A stretch of DNA of 64,000 nt, from positions 91,098-155,097 of the forward strand of contig JAIMBT010000005.1 of NCBI GenBank assembly GCA_023511295.1. Reading direction: 5' to 3'. The notes below the pieces were generated by a model. That model was not told the DNA's origin and searched no databases. It worked only from the letters and a program-made list of their open reading frames with translations. Position 1 is the first letter of the stretch; each line of letters starts with the position of its first letter. The position numbers were made by a program, and so were the translations under genes. Source of the DNA: Alicyclobacillus sp. GTDB taxonomy: Bacteria > Bacillota > Bacilli > Alicyclobacillales > Alicyclobacillaceae. Of the stretch, positions 50,604 through 62,995 are shown in pieces.

Positions 50604-51257
50604 TCAATCCCTCGGCGGACCCGACTGGACCACAGGGACCACGACCACCTTCCGGTGCGGGTCGGTCCCTTCGCTGGTGGTGGTGACGTCCGTCCGCTCT
50701 TGAAGGTACGTGTGCACCACTTTGCGGTCATGGGACGGCATCGGATCCATCGCCACCGGCCGCTTCGTCCGAACCGCCCGCAACGCGGCCCGGTCCGCCA
50801 TCCGCAGCAACCCTTCCTGGCGACGCCGTCGGTAGTCCCCAGCGTCCACGTACACGCGGATGTATACGTCTCTGTCCTGGTTGACCACCACGTTCGTCAG
50901 GTACTGCATGGCATCGAGTGTGGAACCGTGCCGCCCGATGACGACTGGGAGGTCTTCCGATTCGCATAGAATCTCCAGGGAGATCCCATCGCCATCCAAT
51001 CGCGCCCCTACCCTCACGCTCGCATCCAGCCCCATGTGTCGCAGCAGTTCCACCAGGAAATCGCGAGCCGTTTCCTCCGGCGTCGCCGCGACGCAGACTT
51101 CAACCTCCGCCTCTCTCGCCCCAAGTAGCCCGAACAAACCCTTCACCGGCTCCTGCAACACCTGGACGGTTGCCTGAGACCGCGTCGCACCGAGTTTCAC
51201 AAGGGCGGAGCGCACCGCCTCTTCCACTGTTCTTCCCGTTGCGCGAACCTTCTTCAT
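50604..51257 (-). CDS. jag: Jag/KhpB RNA-binding protein
   Basis: 217 aa from ATG 51257 behind AAAGGAGAAGG. Jag-N domain (VRATGRTVEEAVRSALVKLG), KH domain with LPVVIGRHGSTLDAMQYLTN (GxxG as GRHG) and C-terminal R3H domain with SHDRKVVHTYL. Binds RNA with KhpA and affects cell elongation and sporulation. Between yidC and mnmE as in Bacillus. Confidence 0.96.
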   Translation of the reverse strand: MKKVRATGRTVEEAVRSALVKLGATRSQATVQVLQEPVKGLFGLLGAREAEVEVCVAATPEETARDFLVELLRHMGLDASVRVGARLDGDGISLEILCESEDLPVVIGRHGSTLDAMQYLTNVVVNQDRDVYIRVYVDAGDYRRRRQEGLLRMADRAALRAVRTKRPVAMDPMPSHDRKVVHTYLQERTDVTTTSEGTDPHRKVVVVPVVQSGPPRD

Positions 51258-51312
51258 GTTGCCTTCTCCTTTGGGCAAACCTTCCCGAACTCACGCCCGC
51301 CAGCCCCCAATG

Positions 51313-52242
51313 TCACGACGGCTGATCTGGCTTGGCGTTTTTCCCCTTCTTTTTCTTTGCCGGTTTGGATGGCTCGCTGTCCGTAACGGCATCCGAAGAC
51401 CCCTTCGCCGGCGAACTCAGCCCGACGCCCTTTGCCGCACGTTTTGCGGAACCCTTTGAAGCGCCCCCTGGCCCCGCGGTACCAGCCGCTACCGCTGCAG
51501 CACCTGCACCCTCCGGTCGCACCTTTACAAAATACGTTTGTACCGCTTGGAACAGGTTGCTGTAGACCCAGTACAGTGCGAGACCGGACGGGAAGCGTGC
51601 GCCAATGATAAAGATGAACACGGGCATGATGTACAGCATCATCCGCTGTTGGCCTTCCACCGCACCCATCGCGAGACGAGAAGACAGATACGTGGTCAGG
51701 GCTGCTGCCACAGGCAAAATGTAGAAATGATCCGGTTTACCGAGTAAGAAGATCCCGAGAAACACGCTCTTACTCATGTGGACATTACCTTCAATGGCCC
51801 CATACAGCGCATACAAAATTGGGAGTTGCAGCAACATCGGGAGGCATCCGGACATCGGATTGACACCGTGTTCTTGCCACAACTTCATCGTCTCTTGTTG
51901 AATCTTCTGGTTGTCGCCCTTATATTTCTGTTGGATCTTCTGAATCTCCGGCTGCATCGCCTGCATGACCTTCTGATACCGAATCTGTTTCACCATCAGC
52001 GGCAGAAGAATCAAGCGGACGGCCACTGTCACCATCAGGAGCGCCAAGCCGTAGCTGCCGCCGGCCAGGTGACTCGCCGTGTAGTCAATCACCGATGAAA
52101 CCCACTGCAGGATACTTCCCCACACACCTCCAGGCCACTCGCCCGGCTTGGCTGGGTACATTCCGCACCCTGACAGCGATATCATGGCGGCGATGCCAGC
52201 GGCCCACCACCACGTACGATTTCTGCGTTGCGTGCCCTCCAA
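51313..52242 (-). CDS. yidC: YidC/SpoIIIJ/OxaA membrane insertase
   Basis: 309 aa from TTG 52242, nine bases after AGGAGG. Lipoprotein signal with lipobox SLSGC, then five membrane helices and the insertase core (GLALLMVTVAVRLILLPLMV with the groove Arg; GCLPMLLQLPILYALYGAI; FPSGLALYWVYSNLFQAVQT). Tail from about residue 245 is Ala/Gly- then Lys-rich (KKKKGKNAK) and likely touches ribosomes. The yidD stop is 13 bases upstream. Confidence 0.97.
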   Translation of the reverse strand: MEGTQRRNRTWWWAAGIAAMISLSGCGMYPAKPGEWPGGVWGSILQWVSSVIDYTASHLAGGSYGLALLMVTVAVRLILLPLMVKQIRYQKVMQAMQPEIQKIQQKYKGDNQKIQQETMKLWQEHGVNPMSGCLPMLLQLPILYALYGAIEGNVHMSKSVFLGIFLLGKPDHFYILPVAAALTTYLSSRLAMGAVEGQQRMMLYIMPVFIFIIGARFPSGLALYWVYSNLFQAVQTYFVKVRPEGAGAAAVAAGTAGPGGASKGSAKRAAKGVGLSSPAKGSSDAVTDSEPSKPAKKKKGKNAKPDQPS

Positions 52243-52255
52243 CAGATGACTCCTC

Positions 52256-52477
52256 CTACTTTTTGGTCGGGACCGGATCAAACCCACCCGGGTGCCAAGG
52301 CCCGCACTTCATCAGTCGGATGACCGCGAGTGCAATCCCCCGCATCACGCCGTGCGTCTGAATCGCCTGGACTGCATACTCAGAACAACTCGGAACAAAG
52401 CGACACCTCGGCCCCGTCATTGGTGAAATCACCCGCTGGTAGATGCGGATACAACCGACCAAGAGACCGCGTACCAT
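52256..52477 (-). CDS. yidD: YidD, membrane-protein insertion efficiency factor
   Basis: 73 aa, IRIYQRVISPMTGPRCRFVP followed by SCSEYAVQAIQTHG and CGPWHPGGFDPVP are the family signature. Peripheral membrane protein helping YidC. Standard place between rnpA and yidC. Confidence 0.97.
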   Translation of the reverse strand: MVRGLLVGCIRIYQRVISPMTGPRCRFVPSCSEYAVQAIQTHGVMRGIALAVIRLMKCGPWHPGGFDPVPTKK

Positions 52478-52498
52478 GTCCCCATCTCCTGCGGAATA

Positions 52499-52840
52499 TC
52501 ATACCATGAACTGGGCCCGTTTGAGTAACTTTTGAAGGTCCTCCCGCAGGTCCCTGTAGGACGCCTCCGCTGCGCCTTTGCGCCCAATCACCACAAAGTC
52601 CACGCGGTGGGATTCCAGCACCTCCGCCAACTCGTCGAAACACCCGCGAAGCCGCCGTTTCAAGAGGTTCCGCTGGACGGCGCCTCCAACCTTCTTACTC
52701 ACCGAAAACCCCACCCGGAAGGAAGCTTCTCGATTCCGCGCCCAGTACAGCACGAGCCGGCTGGTCGCTGCCGATTTACCTCGCTGGAAAACCCGTCGAA
52801 AGTCGCGATTTTCTTTCAGACGATGGACCGCTGCGACCAA
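52499..52840 (-). CDS. rnpA: Ribonuclease P protein component
   Basis: 113 aa from TTG 52840, nine bases after GGAGGGG. Starts MVAAVHRLKENRDFRRVFQR and has VGFSVSKKVGGAVQRNLLKR, the RNR motif that contacts RNase P RNA. An upstream in-frame GTG at 52882 overlaps the -10 region, so it cannot be the start from that promoter. Confidence 0.95.
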   Translation of the reverse strand: MVAAVHRLKENRDFRRVFQRGKSAATSRLVLYWARNREASFRVGFSVSKKVGGAVQRNLLKRRLRGCFDELAEVLESHRVDFVVIGRKGAAEASYRDLREDLQKLLKRAQFMV

Positions 52841-52884
52841 CTCGTACCACCCCTCCCCGATACGGCGCAAAAACTCGTCCACCC

Positions 52885-52913
52885 ATTATAGCCGGTGCCG
52901 ATTGGGACATCAA
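52885..52913 (-). promoter_or_regulatory. Promoter of rnpA
   Basis: TTGATG (52908-52913), 17-base spacer and perfect TATAAT (52885-52890) on the minus strand. The first two bases of the -35 are the end of the T-run of the rpmH terminator. Confidence 0.75.
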
Positions 52914-52935
52914 AAAAGGCCACTGACGTGGCCTT
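52912..52935 (-). terminator. Intrinsic terminator after rpmH
   Basis: On the minus strand AAGGCCAC-GTCA-GTGGCCTT followed by TTTTTT. It separates rpmH from rnpA. Confidence 0.9.
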
Positions 52936-53037
52936 CTACATCCGGTTTTGCCTTATGACGAGGAACTGCACGCCCCGAACGCCTTGGCAGCCCCGCAGGG
53001 GCCGTGATCTCGGCAGCATGGCACCACCGCCCGGTCC

Positions 53038-53175
53038 TTACGCGCTCAGGACCTTTCTGCCGCGGCTGCGACGCCGGGCCAACACCTTGCGTCCATTCTT
53101 CGTGCTCATCCGTTTGCGGAATCCATGCACCTTCTTGCGCTTGCGTCGGTTTGGGTTGTAGGTCGGCTTCACCAT
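53038..53175 (-). CDS. rpmH: Ribosomal protein bL34
   Basis: 45 aa from ATG 53175 (or 44 from the next codon, GTG, which is better spaced from AAAAGGGGG). [20 protein letters not shown] and [17 protein letters not shown] are the L34 sequence. First gene left of oriC. Confidence 0.98.
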   Translation of the reverse strand: MVKPTYNPNRRKRKKVHGFRKRMSTKNGRKVLARRRSRGRKVLSA

Positions 53176-53323
53176 GCCACCCCCTTTTCCTGTGCAGACA
53201 CTGCCCACCATTATAAAATCCACACACTTGGCTGTCAATCTACAGAATAAACACCTGTCTCCATGGCGAGGGAGGCCTGCATCGACCACTGAAACCAGCC
53301 CGTCGATGCGGGCTTCCACCGCG

Positions 53324-53523
53324 CTATCCACAGACCCACACCCTGTGGATGAATGCGTTGGCAAACCGTCAACAATGTGGATAACTTCGTCGATTGATTG
53401 CTCGTTTCCCTTCAGGTCTGCTATAATGTGCGCTGCCACGACATGATTCGACTGTGTACAACAAATCATTTCCACACTTTTATCCACAAACTGTGGATAA
53501 CTTTCCACACAACCTGTTGATAA
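53324..53523. other. oriC, upstream DnaA-box cluster (rpmH-dnaA gap)
   Basis: DnaA boxes: perfect TTATCCACA at 53480-53488, and in reverse at 53376-53384 and 53492-53500; one-mismatch copies at 53324-53332, 53344-53352 and 53515-53523. This corresponds to the incA/incB part of a bipartite Bacillus-type origin. Confidence 0.9.
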
Positions 53524-53656
53524 GTTCGACAGCCACGCTCCATGGCGTCGCGTGCCACCAGGGTTGGCGGCATCTCAGTGGATGGTTCACCTCATCACCG
53601 GCCCTCGTCGGTCGAACGTTCGGGTAGCACGCTGGCAAGGAGGCCTTTTTTACCCG

Positions 53657-55033
53657 ATGAGCGCTTCATTCGACAAACCGTTTTTTGACCGCCTCTGGGA
53701 TAAGATCCTTGAGATGATGCGCGAGCGGATGACAGGTCCGAGTTTCGAGACCTGGTTTCAAGGTACCGAGATCACCGACTACAACTCCGAGACATCGACT
53801 GTCCGCATCTACGTGCCAACCGCGTTCGCGATGAAATGGCTGATGGACCAGTACCATTCCATCATTCAAACCACGCTCACCGCCCTAACGGAACACGAGT
53901 TCCACGTCGAGTTCTATACCGGTCGCAAGCCCACGGATGAAACGCCTGAGGTTCCTCCGTCGGGAACACATGACACCGGCGTCGCGACTGCTCTCGAACT
54001 CTCTGAACCGGACAACTTGAACCCCCGCTACACCTTTGAGAACTTCGTGGTCGGCAGCAGTAACCGCTTCGCGCACGCCGCGTTTCTCGCGGTGGCTGAA
54101 AAACCGGCGGCTTCCTACAATCCATTGTTCATTTACGGCGGTGTCGGTCTCGGCAAGACCCACCTGATGCACGCCGTCGGGAACTACGTCGCCAAGCGCA
54201 ACCCACAGATGAAAGTCCGCTACCTGTCATCTGAGCGCTTTACGAACGAGTTCATCACGGCCATTCGCGAAAACCAGGCAGGCGAATTCCGCAATCGCTA
54301 CCGTTCTATCGACGTGTTGCTGATTGACGACATCCAATTCTTAGCCAAAAAAGAAGGGACGCAGGAGGAGTTCTTCCACACGTTCAACGACCTTCACGAC
54401 GCGGGCAAACAGATTGTCATCTCGAGCGACCGGCCGCCGCGCGAAATCCCCACGTTGGAAGACCGCCTGCGCAGCCGCTTTGAATGGGGACTCATCACGG
54501 ACATTCAAGCGCCGGACCTGGAGACTCGAATTGCCATCCTGCAGCGCAAAGCAAAGGCGGACGGCTTTGACATCGACGAGCCTGTCGCGTACTTCATCGC
54601 CAACCAAATCAGTTCCAACATTCGCGAGCTGGAAGGCGCCTTAATTCGCGTCGTCGCGTACTCTTCCATGGTCAACTCCGACATCACCGTGGAACTCGCA
54701 GAGGAAGCCCTTCGAGACCTGATTGCACACGACGCCCCGAAGAAGGTAACCGTTGGCCACATCCAAAAGGTCGTCGGAGACCACTACGGCGTCAAAGTCG
54801 AACAACTGAAGGCGAAACGCCGCACGAAAGACGTCGTTCTGCCGAGACAGATTGCGATGTATCTGACCCGTGAACTGACCGACTTGTCCCTGCCAAAGAT
54901 TGGCGACGCGTTCGGAGGACGAGATCACACGACCGTCATGCACGCGTGTGACCGCATCTCCGAAGAGATCCAGAAGGACGACACCCTCTTTCGCACCGTT
55001 CAGCGCCTCGCCGAGGCGATTACAACACTGTGA
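53657..55033 (+). CDS. dnaA: DnaA, replication initiator
   Basis: 458 aa from ATG 53657 (AGGAGG is 15 bases upstream, a long spacing). Domain [21 protein letters not shown] (SirA/DnaD-contact region), linker about 90-125, AAA+ domain with Walker [14 protein letters not shown] and Walker [10 protein letters not shown], and domain IV helix-turn-helix [16 protein letters not shown]. Opens oriC and regulates its own gene through the boxes upstream. Confidence 0.98.
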   Translation: MSASFDKPFFDRLWDKILEMMRERMTGPSFETWFQGTEITDYNSETSTVRIYVPTAFAMKWLMDQYHSIIQTTLTALTEHEFHVEFYTGRKPTDETPEVPPSGTHDTGVATALELSEPDNLNPRYTFENFVVGSSNRFAHAAFLAVAEKPAASYNPLFIYGGVGLGKTHLMHAVGNYVAKRNPQMKVRYLSSERFTNEFITAIRENQAGEFRNRYRSIDVLLIDDIQFLAKKEGTQEEFFHTFNDLHDAGKQIVISSDRPPREIPTLEDRLRSRFEWGLITDIQAPDLETRIAILQRKAKADGFDIDEPVAYFIANQISSNIRELEGALIRVVAYSSMVNSDITVELAEEALRDLIAHDAPKKVTVGHIQKVVGDHYGVKVEQLKAKRRTKDVVLPRQIAMYLTRELTDLSLPKIGDAFGGRDHTTVMHACDRISEEIQKDDTLFRTVQRLAEAITTL

Positions 55034-55093
55034 CACTTGCCGCACATCCCGAACGAACAACGGCAACCATTATCAACCGGTTCATGCAGGTGA

Positions 55094-55208
55094 TGTGGAT
55101 AACGAATTCGCCTTATACACAGGTTATCCACAAGGTGTGCGGCGCCTTGAGACGCAATCTGTTACACTTATCCACAAAATCCGCAGGTATTATTACTACT
55201 AGTACTAG
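55094..55208 (+). other. oriC, unwinding region with DnaA boxes and DnaA-trios (dnaA-dnaN gap)
   Basis: Boxes at 55094-55102 (reverse), 55113-55121 (TTATACACA), 55124-55132 and 55168-55176 (both TTATCCACA). The last is followed by the GC-containing spacer AAATCCGCAGG and then seven trinucleotides of the type TAN (TAT TAT TAC TAC TAG TAC TAG, 55188-55208), the layout of the Bacillus basal unwinding system. Confidence 0.9.
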
Positions 55209-55314
55209 AGATCTTTACAAGATCCATACCTACATTCATGCGCGACGGCGTACCGACGGCATTCCATCCGAAGCCTCGCCATTCTCATTCATTCCACGTT
55301 GAGGAGGACACAAC

Positions 55315-56442
55315 ATGCACTTTGTCATCCAGCAATCCACCCTGCTCCGCCTACTCCAGGTGGTCTCCAAGGCCGTCGCCGTCCGAACGACGAAACCCGT
55401 ACTCACCGGCATCCTGCTCACCGCTGCGGAGCGACAACTTACCGCGACCGCCTACAACCTGGATCTTGGCATCCAAGACACCGTTGACGCGGACGACGAA
55501 AATCACCTGAACGTGTTCGCACCGGGCTCCATCGTCTTGCCTGCGCGCTACTTCACCGACGTCATCCGCAAACTTCCGAATGCAGATCTCACCATCTCTG
55601 TGAGCAACAACTACATCACCAACATCGAATGTGGAAGTATCCAATTCCACCTGCACGGCATCGATGCAGCTGAATTCCCTACATTACCCAGTTTTCACCC
55701 GATTTCCACCGTTCAATTCTCCAGCACGACGCTGCGAGACTTCATCCAGTCCACCGCCTTTGCCGTCTCTACGTCTGAAGTCCGCCCGTTGCTCACTGGG
55801 ATTTACGTTCAACTGAAAGACAGTCACATCACCTTCACGGCCACCGACGGCCTACGGCTGGCCACGCGCTCCGCGACCTTCGAGAACCTCGACGGATCTT
55901 GGTCCGCTGTCATTCCCGGCAAATCGATGGCTGACCTCGCCCGCACCTTGCCGGATGACCCAAGCGTGACCATCCCGATGCAAATCACGAGCAGCCATTG
56001 TCTCTTCATTATCGGCAAGACCCAGTTCTATACGCGCCTCCTCGACGGGGCCTATCCAGACACATCGCGCATTATTCCGACCACGACTCGGACGAGCGTC
56101 ACTGTCGACGCAAAGCGCTTTGGCGATGCCATTGACCGAGCCGCGCTGATTGCAAGGGATCGGGATAGTCACATGGTCAAATTGGACTTGCGATCCGGTC
56201 TCCTCACCCTCTCCTCCAGTTCACCGGAGATCGGCAATGTGTCCGAACAGTTGGAGGTAGATGCCGCGACGGGCGACGACATCCAAATCGCCTTCAACGC
56301 CCGCTACGTCCTGGATGCACTCAGTGCCTTCGCCAGTGGACCCGTGGACGTCCGCTTCAACGGATCGAATCAACCGTTCACACTGCAACGTCCGGACGAG
56401 GAAGGGGCACTGCAACTCATCTCCCCGGTCCTCATGAGGTGA
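55315..56442 (+). CDS. dnaN: DNA polymerase III beta sliding clamp
   Basis: 375 aa from ATG behind GAGGAGGACAC. Three repeated clamp folds (about 1-120, 125-250, 255-375); characteristic strings LLRLLQVVSKAVAVRTTKPV, ATDGLRLATRS and the C-terminal QLISPVLMR. Ring that tethers the polymerase. Stop overlaps the ribosome site of yaaA. Confidence 0.98.
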   Translation: MHFVIQQSTLLRLLQVVSKAVAVRTTKPVLTGILLTAAERQLTATAYNLDLGIQDTVDADDENHLNVFAPGSIVLPARYFTDVIRKLPNADLTISVSNNYITNIECGSIQFHLHGIDAAEFPTLPSFHPISTVQFSSTTLRDFIQSTAFAVSTSEVRPLLTGIYVQLKDSHITFTATDGLRLATRSATFENLDGSWSAVIPGKSMADLARTLPDDPSVTIPMQITSSHCLFIIGKTQFYTRLLDGAYPDTSRIIPTTTRTSVTVDAKRFGDAIDRAALIARDRDSHMVKLDLRSGLLTLSSSSPEIGNVSEQLEVDAATGDDIQIAFNARYVLDALSAFASGPVDVRFNGSNQPFTLQRPDEEGALQLISPVLMR

Positions 56443-56447
56443 CGTCG

Positions 56448-56663
56448 ATGGATATCCACATCCACACGGACTACATCACCCTGGGACAAGTTCTCAAGGT
56501 CACGGAAGCCATCCAGAGCGGCGGAGAGGCGAAGGCGTACCTGCATGAACACGTTGTGATGGTCAACGGCACCCAGGAAACCCGTCGCGGACGCAAACTT
56601 CGCGATGGAGACCGGTTGCAGATTGATGAGAACGTGTTCCACATTCGGCGCGCCACGCCATGA
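56448..56663 (+). CDS. yaaA: YaaA, S4-domain RNA-binding protein
   Basis: 71 aa from ATG 56448, six bases after GAGGTG; the GTG nine bases earlier overlaps the dnaN stop. ITLGQVLKVTEAIQSGGEAK and VMVNGTQETRRGRKLRDGDR form an S4 fold. Linked to late 50S assembly in Bacillus. Coupled to recF by ATGA. Confidence 0.95.
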   Translation: MDIHIHTDYITLGQVLKVTEAIQSGGEAKAYLHEHVVMVNGTQETRRGRKLRDGDRLQIDENVFHIRRATP

Positions 56664-57781
56664 AAATCAGGGAGCTCACACTCGAGAACTTTCGCAATTA
56701 CGAAGATCAGACCGTTGAGTTCCAGGACGGCGTCAACGTGTTCATCGGCGACAATGCGCAGGGGAAGACAAATGCGCTGGAAGCCATCCACATGCTGGCA
56801 GTTGGCAAGTCACACCGCACGGCTCGCGACCCAGACTGTATCCGGGCCGGACAGTTGCGGGCGGTGGTCTCAGGAGCTGTCACGGTCCGCAACTCGCAGG
56901 CGTCGCTCCGAGTGGAACTCACACAGGGGGGAAAGCGCGCTTTTGTCAACGGGTTGAGCCAAGCGAAGCTATCCGACTACGTCGGTCGCTTTCAAGTCGT
57001 CCTGTTCGCGCCCGAGGACCTGCAACTCATCAAAGGCGGGCCGGCCCAACGCCGTCGCTTCATCGACATGGAGCTCGGCCAAACCCACCCATCGTACCTG
57101 TATCACTTGGGCAAGTATCAACGGACGTTGGCACAGCGCAACCGTCTCCTCAAGCAACCTCGAGTGGACTGGGACAGTGTGGCGGTCTTCGATGCGCAAC
57201 TCGCGCTTCACGGTGCACAGGTGGTCTGCAGGCGGGCTCAATTCGTCCGGCAGATGCGAGGGTACGCCCGCGAGGTTTATCGACAGATTTCCGATGGACG
57301 TGAGACGCTGGACGTTACGTACCAGCTGTCTCTTCGCACGCCGGATACAGAACCTGCGTCACTCGACCTGAGCCGGGTTGACGACGTCCGCGCGTGGCTT
57401 GAAGAGGCGCTTGACCACCGTAAGGACGCGGACGCCGCTGCTGGACACACGACCGTCGGCCCACACCGGGATGACCTCGCCTTCACCTTGGCGGACCAAC
57501 CGGTGCATGTGTTCGCCAGTCAGGGGCAACAGCGCTCCATCGCTTTGTCCTTGCGGCTGGCCGAGATCGACTTCATCCACGCGGAGACGGGGGACTACCC
57601 CGTCCTGTTGCTCGACGACGTGCTGAGTGAGCTCGACGACCATCGCCAGCGGAACCTGGTGATGTCCATGAAGGAGAAGCTGCAGACCATCATCACTACC
57701 ACGAGTTTGGCGCCGTTCCACGGGATGTTGCACCGCGAAATGCGTTTGTTTCACGTACACTCTGGTATAATAACTGGATAG
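56660..57781 (+). CDS. recF: RecF, gap-repair ATPase
   Basis: 373 aa. Walker A GDNAQGKTNALEAI, signature region SQGQQRSIALSLRLAE and Walker B PVLLLDDVLSELDD are intact. Loads RecA at gaps with RecO/RecR. Starts by ATGA overlap with yaaA. Confidence 0.98.
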   Translation: MKIRELTLENFRNYEDQTVEFQDGVNVFIGDNAQGKTNALEAIHMLAVGKSHRTARDPDCIRAGQLRAVVSGAVTVRNSQASLRVELTQGGKRAFVNGLSQAKLSDYVGRFQVVLFAPEDLQLIKGGPAQRRRFIDMELGQTHPSYLYHLGKYQRTLAQRNRLLKQPRVDWDSVAVFDAQLALHGAQVVCRRAQFVRQMRGYAREVYRQISDGRETLDVTYQLSLRTPDTEPASLDLSRVDDVRAWLEEALDHRKDADAAAGHTTVGPHRDDLAFTLADQPVHVFASQGQQRSIALSLRLAEIDFIHAETGDYPVLLLDDVLSELDDHRQRNLVMSMKEKLQTIITTTSLAPFHGMLHREMRLFHVHSGIITG

Positions 57782-57815
57782 GTGTGACGTCGGGTTCTTT
57801 GGTGGTGAGGCAAGG

Positions 57816-60067
<2,252 letters not shown>

Positions 60068-60142
60068 CGTGCGACGGAACCCTGCCGTCCGAAACTGAAT
60101 CAACGCATGCGCACTGCCCGACGATTGGAGAGTGACTGAAGT

Positions 60143-62587
60143 TTGGCGGACGAGTTCAGCAAGATTCAGCCCATAGATCTCAGTCAGGAACTGAAGAGTT
60201 CATTCATCGACTATGCGATGAGCGTCATCGTGAGCCGTGCCATCCCAGACGTTCGAGATGGACTGAAGCCGGTTCACCGGCGCATCCTGTACGCCATGTA
60301 CGAAGTCGGGATGACGCCGGACAAGCCGTACAAGAAGTCGGCGCGCGTGGTCGGGGACGTCCTCGCCAAGTACCACCCGCATGGCGATGCCGCGGTATAC
60401 GATGCGCTCGTCCGTTTGGCGCAGGACTTCTCGACGCGCTACCCGCTGGTCGACGGGCACGGCAACTTCGGCTCCATCGACGGCGACTCGGCGGCGGCGA
60501 TGCGCTACACAGAGTCCCGCATGTCTTCCATCGCGATGGAGCTGCTTCGCGACATCAACAAAGAAACGGTTGATTTCGGGCCGAACTATGATGAGAACGA
60601 GACCGAGCCACTGGTCCTGCCGGCGCGTTTCCCGAACCTGTTGGTCAACGGATCATCCGGCATCGCTGTGGGGATGGCGACCAACATCCCACCGCACAAC
60701 CTGCGGGAAGTGATTGACGGCGTGGTGTACCTGATTGACCATCCCGACGCCCCCATCGAAGCTTTGATGCAGATTGTGAAAGGACCCGACTTCCCCACTG
60801 GGGGTATCATCCTCGGCCGCGACGGCATTCGCAGCGCGTACCTCACAGGCCGCGGATCCATCACCATCCGCGCCAAGACCCAGTTCGAGGACATGCCTGG
60901 GGGCAAGACGCGCATCGTGGTGTCCGAGATCCCCTATCAGCAGAACAAGGCTCGGCTGATTGAAAAGATCGCGGAGTTGACGCGCGACAAGAAGATAGAC
61001 GGCATCACAGACCTCCGAGATGAGTCTGACCGATCTGGGATGCGCATCGTGATTGAGTTGCGCCGCGACGTCAAGCCGCAGGTGGTGTTGAACAACCTCT
61101 TCAAGCACACCGGCTTGCAGAGTTCATTCGGCGTCATCTCGCTGGCATTGGTCAACGGGCAGCCGAAGGTATTGAACCTGAAGCAAATGATTGCCTACTA
61201 CGTGGACCACCAGCGCGATGTCGTGACCCGGCGGACCCGGTTCGACCTGAACAAGGCAGAAGCACGGGCCCACATCCTGGAAGGCTTGCGCATCGCGCTC
61301 GACAACATCGACGCCATCATCGCGCTCATCCGGGGCTCGGAGACCACCGACATCGCCCGCGAAGGCCTGATGACGCACTTCAACCTGAGCCACGAACAGG
61401 CACAGGCCATTCTCGACATGCGCCTGCAGCGACTGACCGGACTGGAACGCGAGAAGATTGAGAACGAGTACCAGGAGTTGCAGAAATTGATTGCGGAGTT
61501 GCGCAACATACTCGCCAACGAGTCGGAATTGATGAAGGTCATTCGCCGCGAGCTGCTGGAGGTTCGCGACAAATTCGCAGATGACCGGCGCACGAGCATC
61601 GTCGGCGACGAAGGTGACATCAGCGAGGAAGACCTGATTCCGGTTCAGGACGTGGTCGTGACGGTCACACACGCCGGTTACGTCAAGCGCATCCCGCTGA
61701 CGACTTACCAGAGCCAGCGCCGCGGTGGACGTGGCATCACAGCGATGGGAACGCGTGAAGAGGATTTTGTGGAACACATGTTCATCACTTCATCGCACCA
61801 CAACTTGCTGGTGTTCACCAACAAGGGCCGGATGTACAGTTTGAAGGCGTACGAAATCCCGGAATACAGCCGACAGGCGAAAGGGCTGCCCATCATCAAC
61901 CTGATTCAGGTGGACTCGGACGAAAAGGTGTCCACAGTGATTCCGGTGCGGAGCCTCGACATGGAGGATGATCCCAGCCTGTTCTTCGCTACCAGACAAG
62001 GTATCGTGAAGAAAACGGCGCTGCGTGAGTACGCGAACATTCGGCGCAACGGTCTGATTGCCATCAATCTCCGGGAGGACGACGAAGTCATCGGTGTACG
62101 GTTGACCACCGGGGATAACGACGTCATCATGGCGACGCACCGCGGGATGTCCATCCGCTTCCCCGAATCGGACGTCCGCCAGATGGGGCGCATCGCGACG
62201 GGCGTGAAGGGCATCCAACTGGCCGACGGCGACTACGTCATCGGCATGGACATCGTGGAGCCGGAGACGAACGTTTTGGTCGTCACCAGCCGCGGTTATG
62301 GCAAGAAGACGCACGCCGACGACTACCGCATCCAGAGCCGCGGCGGAAAGGGCATCAAGACCCTCAACTGCACGCCGAAAAACGGCACCGTGGTCGGTCT
62401 CAAGATGGTGAAGGACAGCGATGACCTGATGATCATCACCAACGCCGGCGTCGCCATTCGCATTCACGTTGAGGACATCTCGCTGCAGAGCCGCAACACG
62501 CAGGGCGTGAAGCTGATTAACGTCCCCGACGGTGAAGAAGTTGCGACCGTGGCTCGCGTGGTGGTCGGCGAGGACGACGAAGACTGA
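60143..62587 (+). CDS. gyrA: DNA gyrase subunit A
   Basis: 814 aa from TTG 60143 behind TTGGAGAG. Catalytic Tyr122 in AAMRYTESR, quinolone-determining region [14 protein letters not shown] and the gyrase-specific GyrA box QRRGGRG in the C-terminal beta-pinwheel, ruling out ParC. Numbering matches E. coli at the N-terminus: position 83 is Ala instead of Ser, while Asp87 is kept. Ends in an acidic tail (GEDDED). Confidence 0.98.
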   Translation: MADEFSKIQPIDLSQELKSSFIDYAMSVIVSRAIPDVRDGLKPVHRRILYAMYEVGMTPDKPYKKSARVVGDVLAKYHPHGDAAVYDALVRLAQDFSTRYPLVDGHGNFGSIDGDSAAAMRYTESRMSSIAMELLRDINKETVDFGPNYDENETEPLVLPARFPNLLVNGSSGIAVGMATNIPPHNLREVIDGVVYLIDHPDAPIEALMQIVKGPDFPTGGIILGRDGIRSAYLTGRGSITIRAKTQFEDMPGGKTRIVVSEIPYQQNKARLIEKIAELTRDKKIDGITDLRDESDRSGMRIVIELRRDVKPQVVLNNLFKHTGLQSSFGVISLALVNGQPKVLNLKQMIAYYVDHQRDVVTRRTRFDLNKAEARAHILEGLRIALDNIDAIIALIRGSETTDIAREGLMTHFNLSHEQAQAILDMRLQRLTGLEREKIENEYQELQKLIAELRNILANESELMKVIRRELLEVRDKFADDRRTSIVGDEGDISEEDLIPVQDVVVTVTHAGYVKRIPLTTYQSQRRGGRGITAMGTREEDFVEHMFITSSHHNLLVFTNKGRMYSLKAYEIPEYSRQAKGLPIINLIQVDSDEKVSTVIPVRSLDMEDDPSLFFATRQGIVKKTALREYANIRRNGLIAINLREDDEVIGVRLTTGDNDVIMATHRGMSIRFPESDVRQMGRIATGVKGIQLADGDYVIGMDIVEPETNVLVVTSRGYGKKTHADDYRIQSRGGKGIKTLNCTPKNGTVVGLKMVKDSDDLMIITNAGVAIRIHVEDISLQSRNTQGVKLINVPDGEEVATVARVVVGEDDED

Positions 62588-62678
62588 GCCTATGCGGTTG
62601 CGGGTGGTTGGTGGAATGCCGGTCGACAGGACCCTGGTCTGACGGTGGCACGCCGGTACCGCAATGCGCATGCCGCAG

Positions 62679-62707
62679 TTGTCTCGCGGTGGGCGTTCAC
62701 GTACAAT
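62679..62707 (+). promoter_or_regulatory. Promoter before the small membrane-protein gene
   Basis: TTGTCT (62679-62684), 17-base spacer, TACAAT (62702-62707), about 140 bases before the small ORF. Confidence 0.5.
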
Positions 62708-62847
62708 GGGACCTGATGTGATACGGATCTCGACTGCTTGAACCAGGACGGAAAGGTCACCCTTGACACCGATGTCGGCTGTGGTGCGGTGCACGTGCGC
62801 ACTTGCCGAATGTGTCGGGACGCTTCTTCTGATAGGGGGTGCATCAC

Positions 62848-62958
62848 GTGCCGGATATCGAAGAGTTTATCATTCATCAGTTGGCCATGTTCTTGGGTTT
62901 GGCATGTATCGTGGGCGTGTCATTCCTGTTCTTTCATGCAGTGATGAGAAAGCACTGA
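62848..62958 (+). CDS. Small membrane protein, 36 aa
   Basis: GTG 62848 is seven bases after AGGGGGTG. The product MPDIEEFIIHQLAMFLGLAC then IVGVSFLFFHAVMRKH has an acidic N-terminus, one membrane helix (about 12-32) and a basic end, so N-out/C-in or the reverse by charge. It has its own promoter. Family unknown; small single-helix proteins of this type are often partners of larger membrane complexes. Confidence 0.6.
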   Translation: MPDIEEFIIHQLAMFLGLACIVGVSFLFFHAVMRKH

Positions 62959-62995
62959 GCGAGTGGCGTGGGCATTCTCTCCCACATTCGCTGTG

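Noticed and set aside
52841..52882. Upstream GTG start for rnpA
   Set aside because: It lies within about 3 bases of the perfect TATAAT, upstream of any start that promoter could give.
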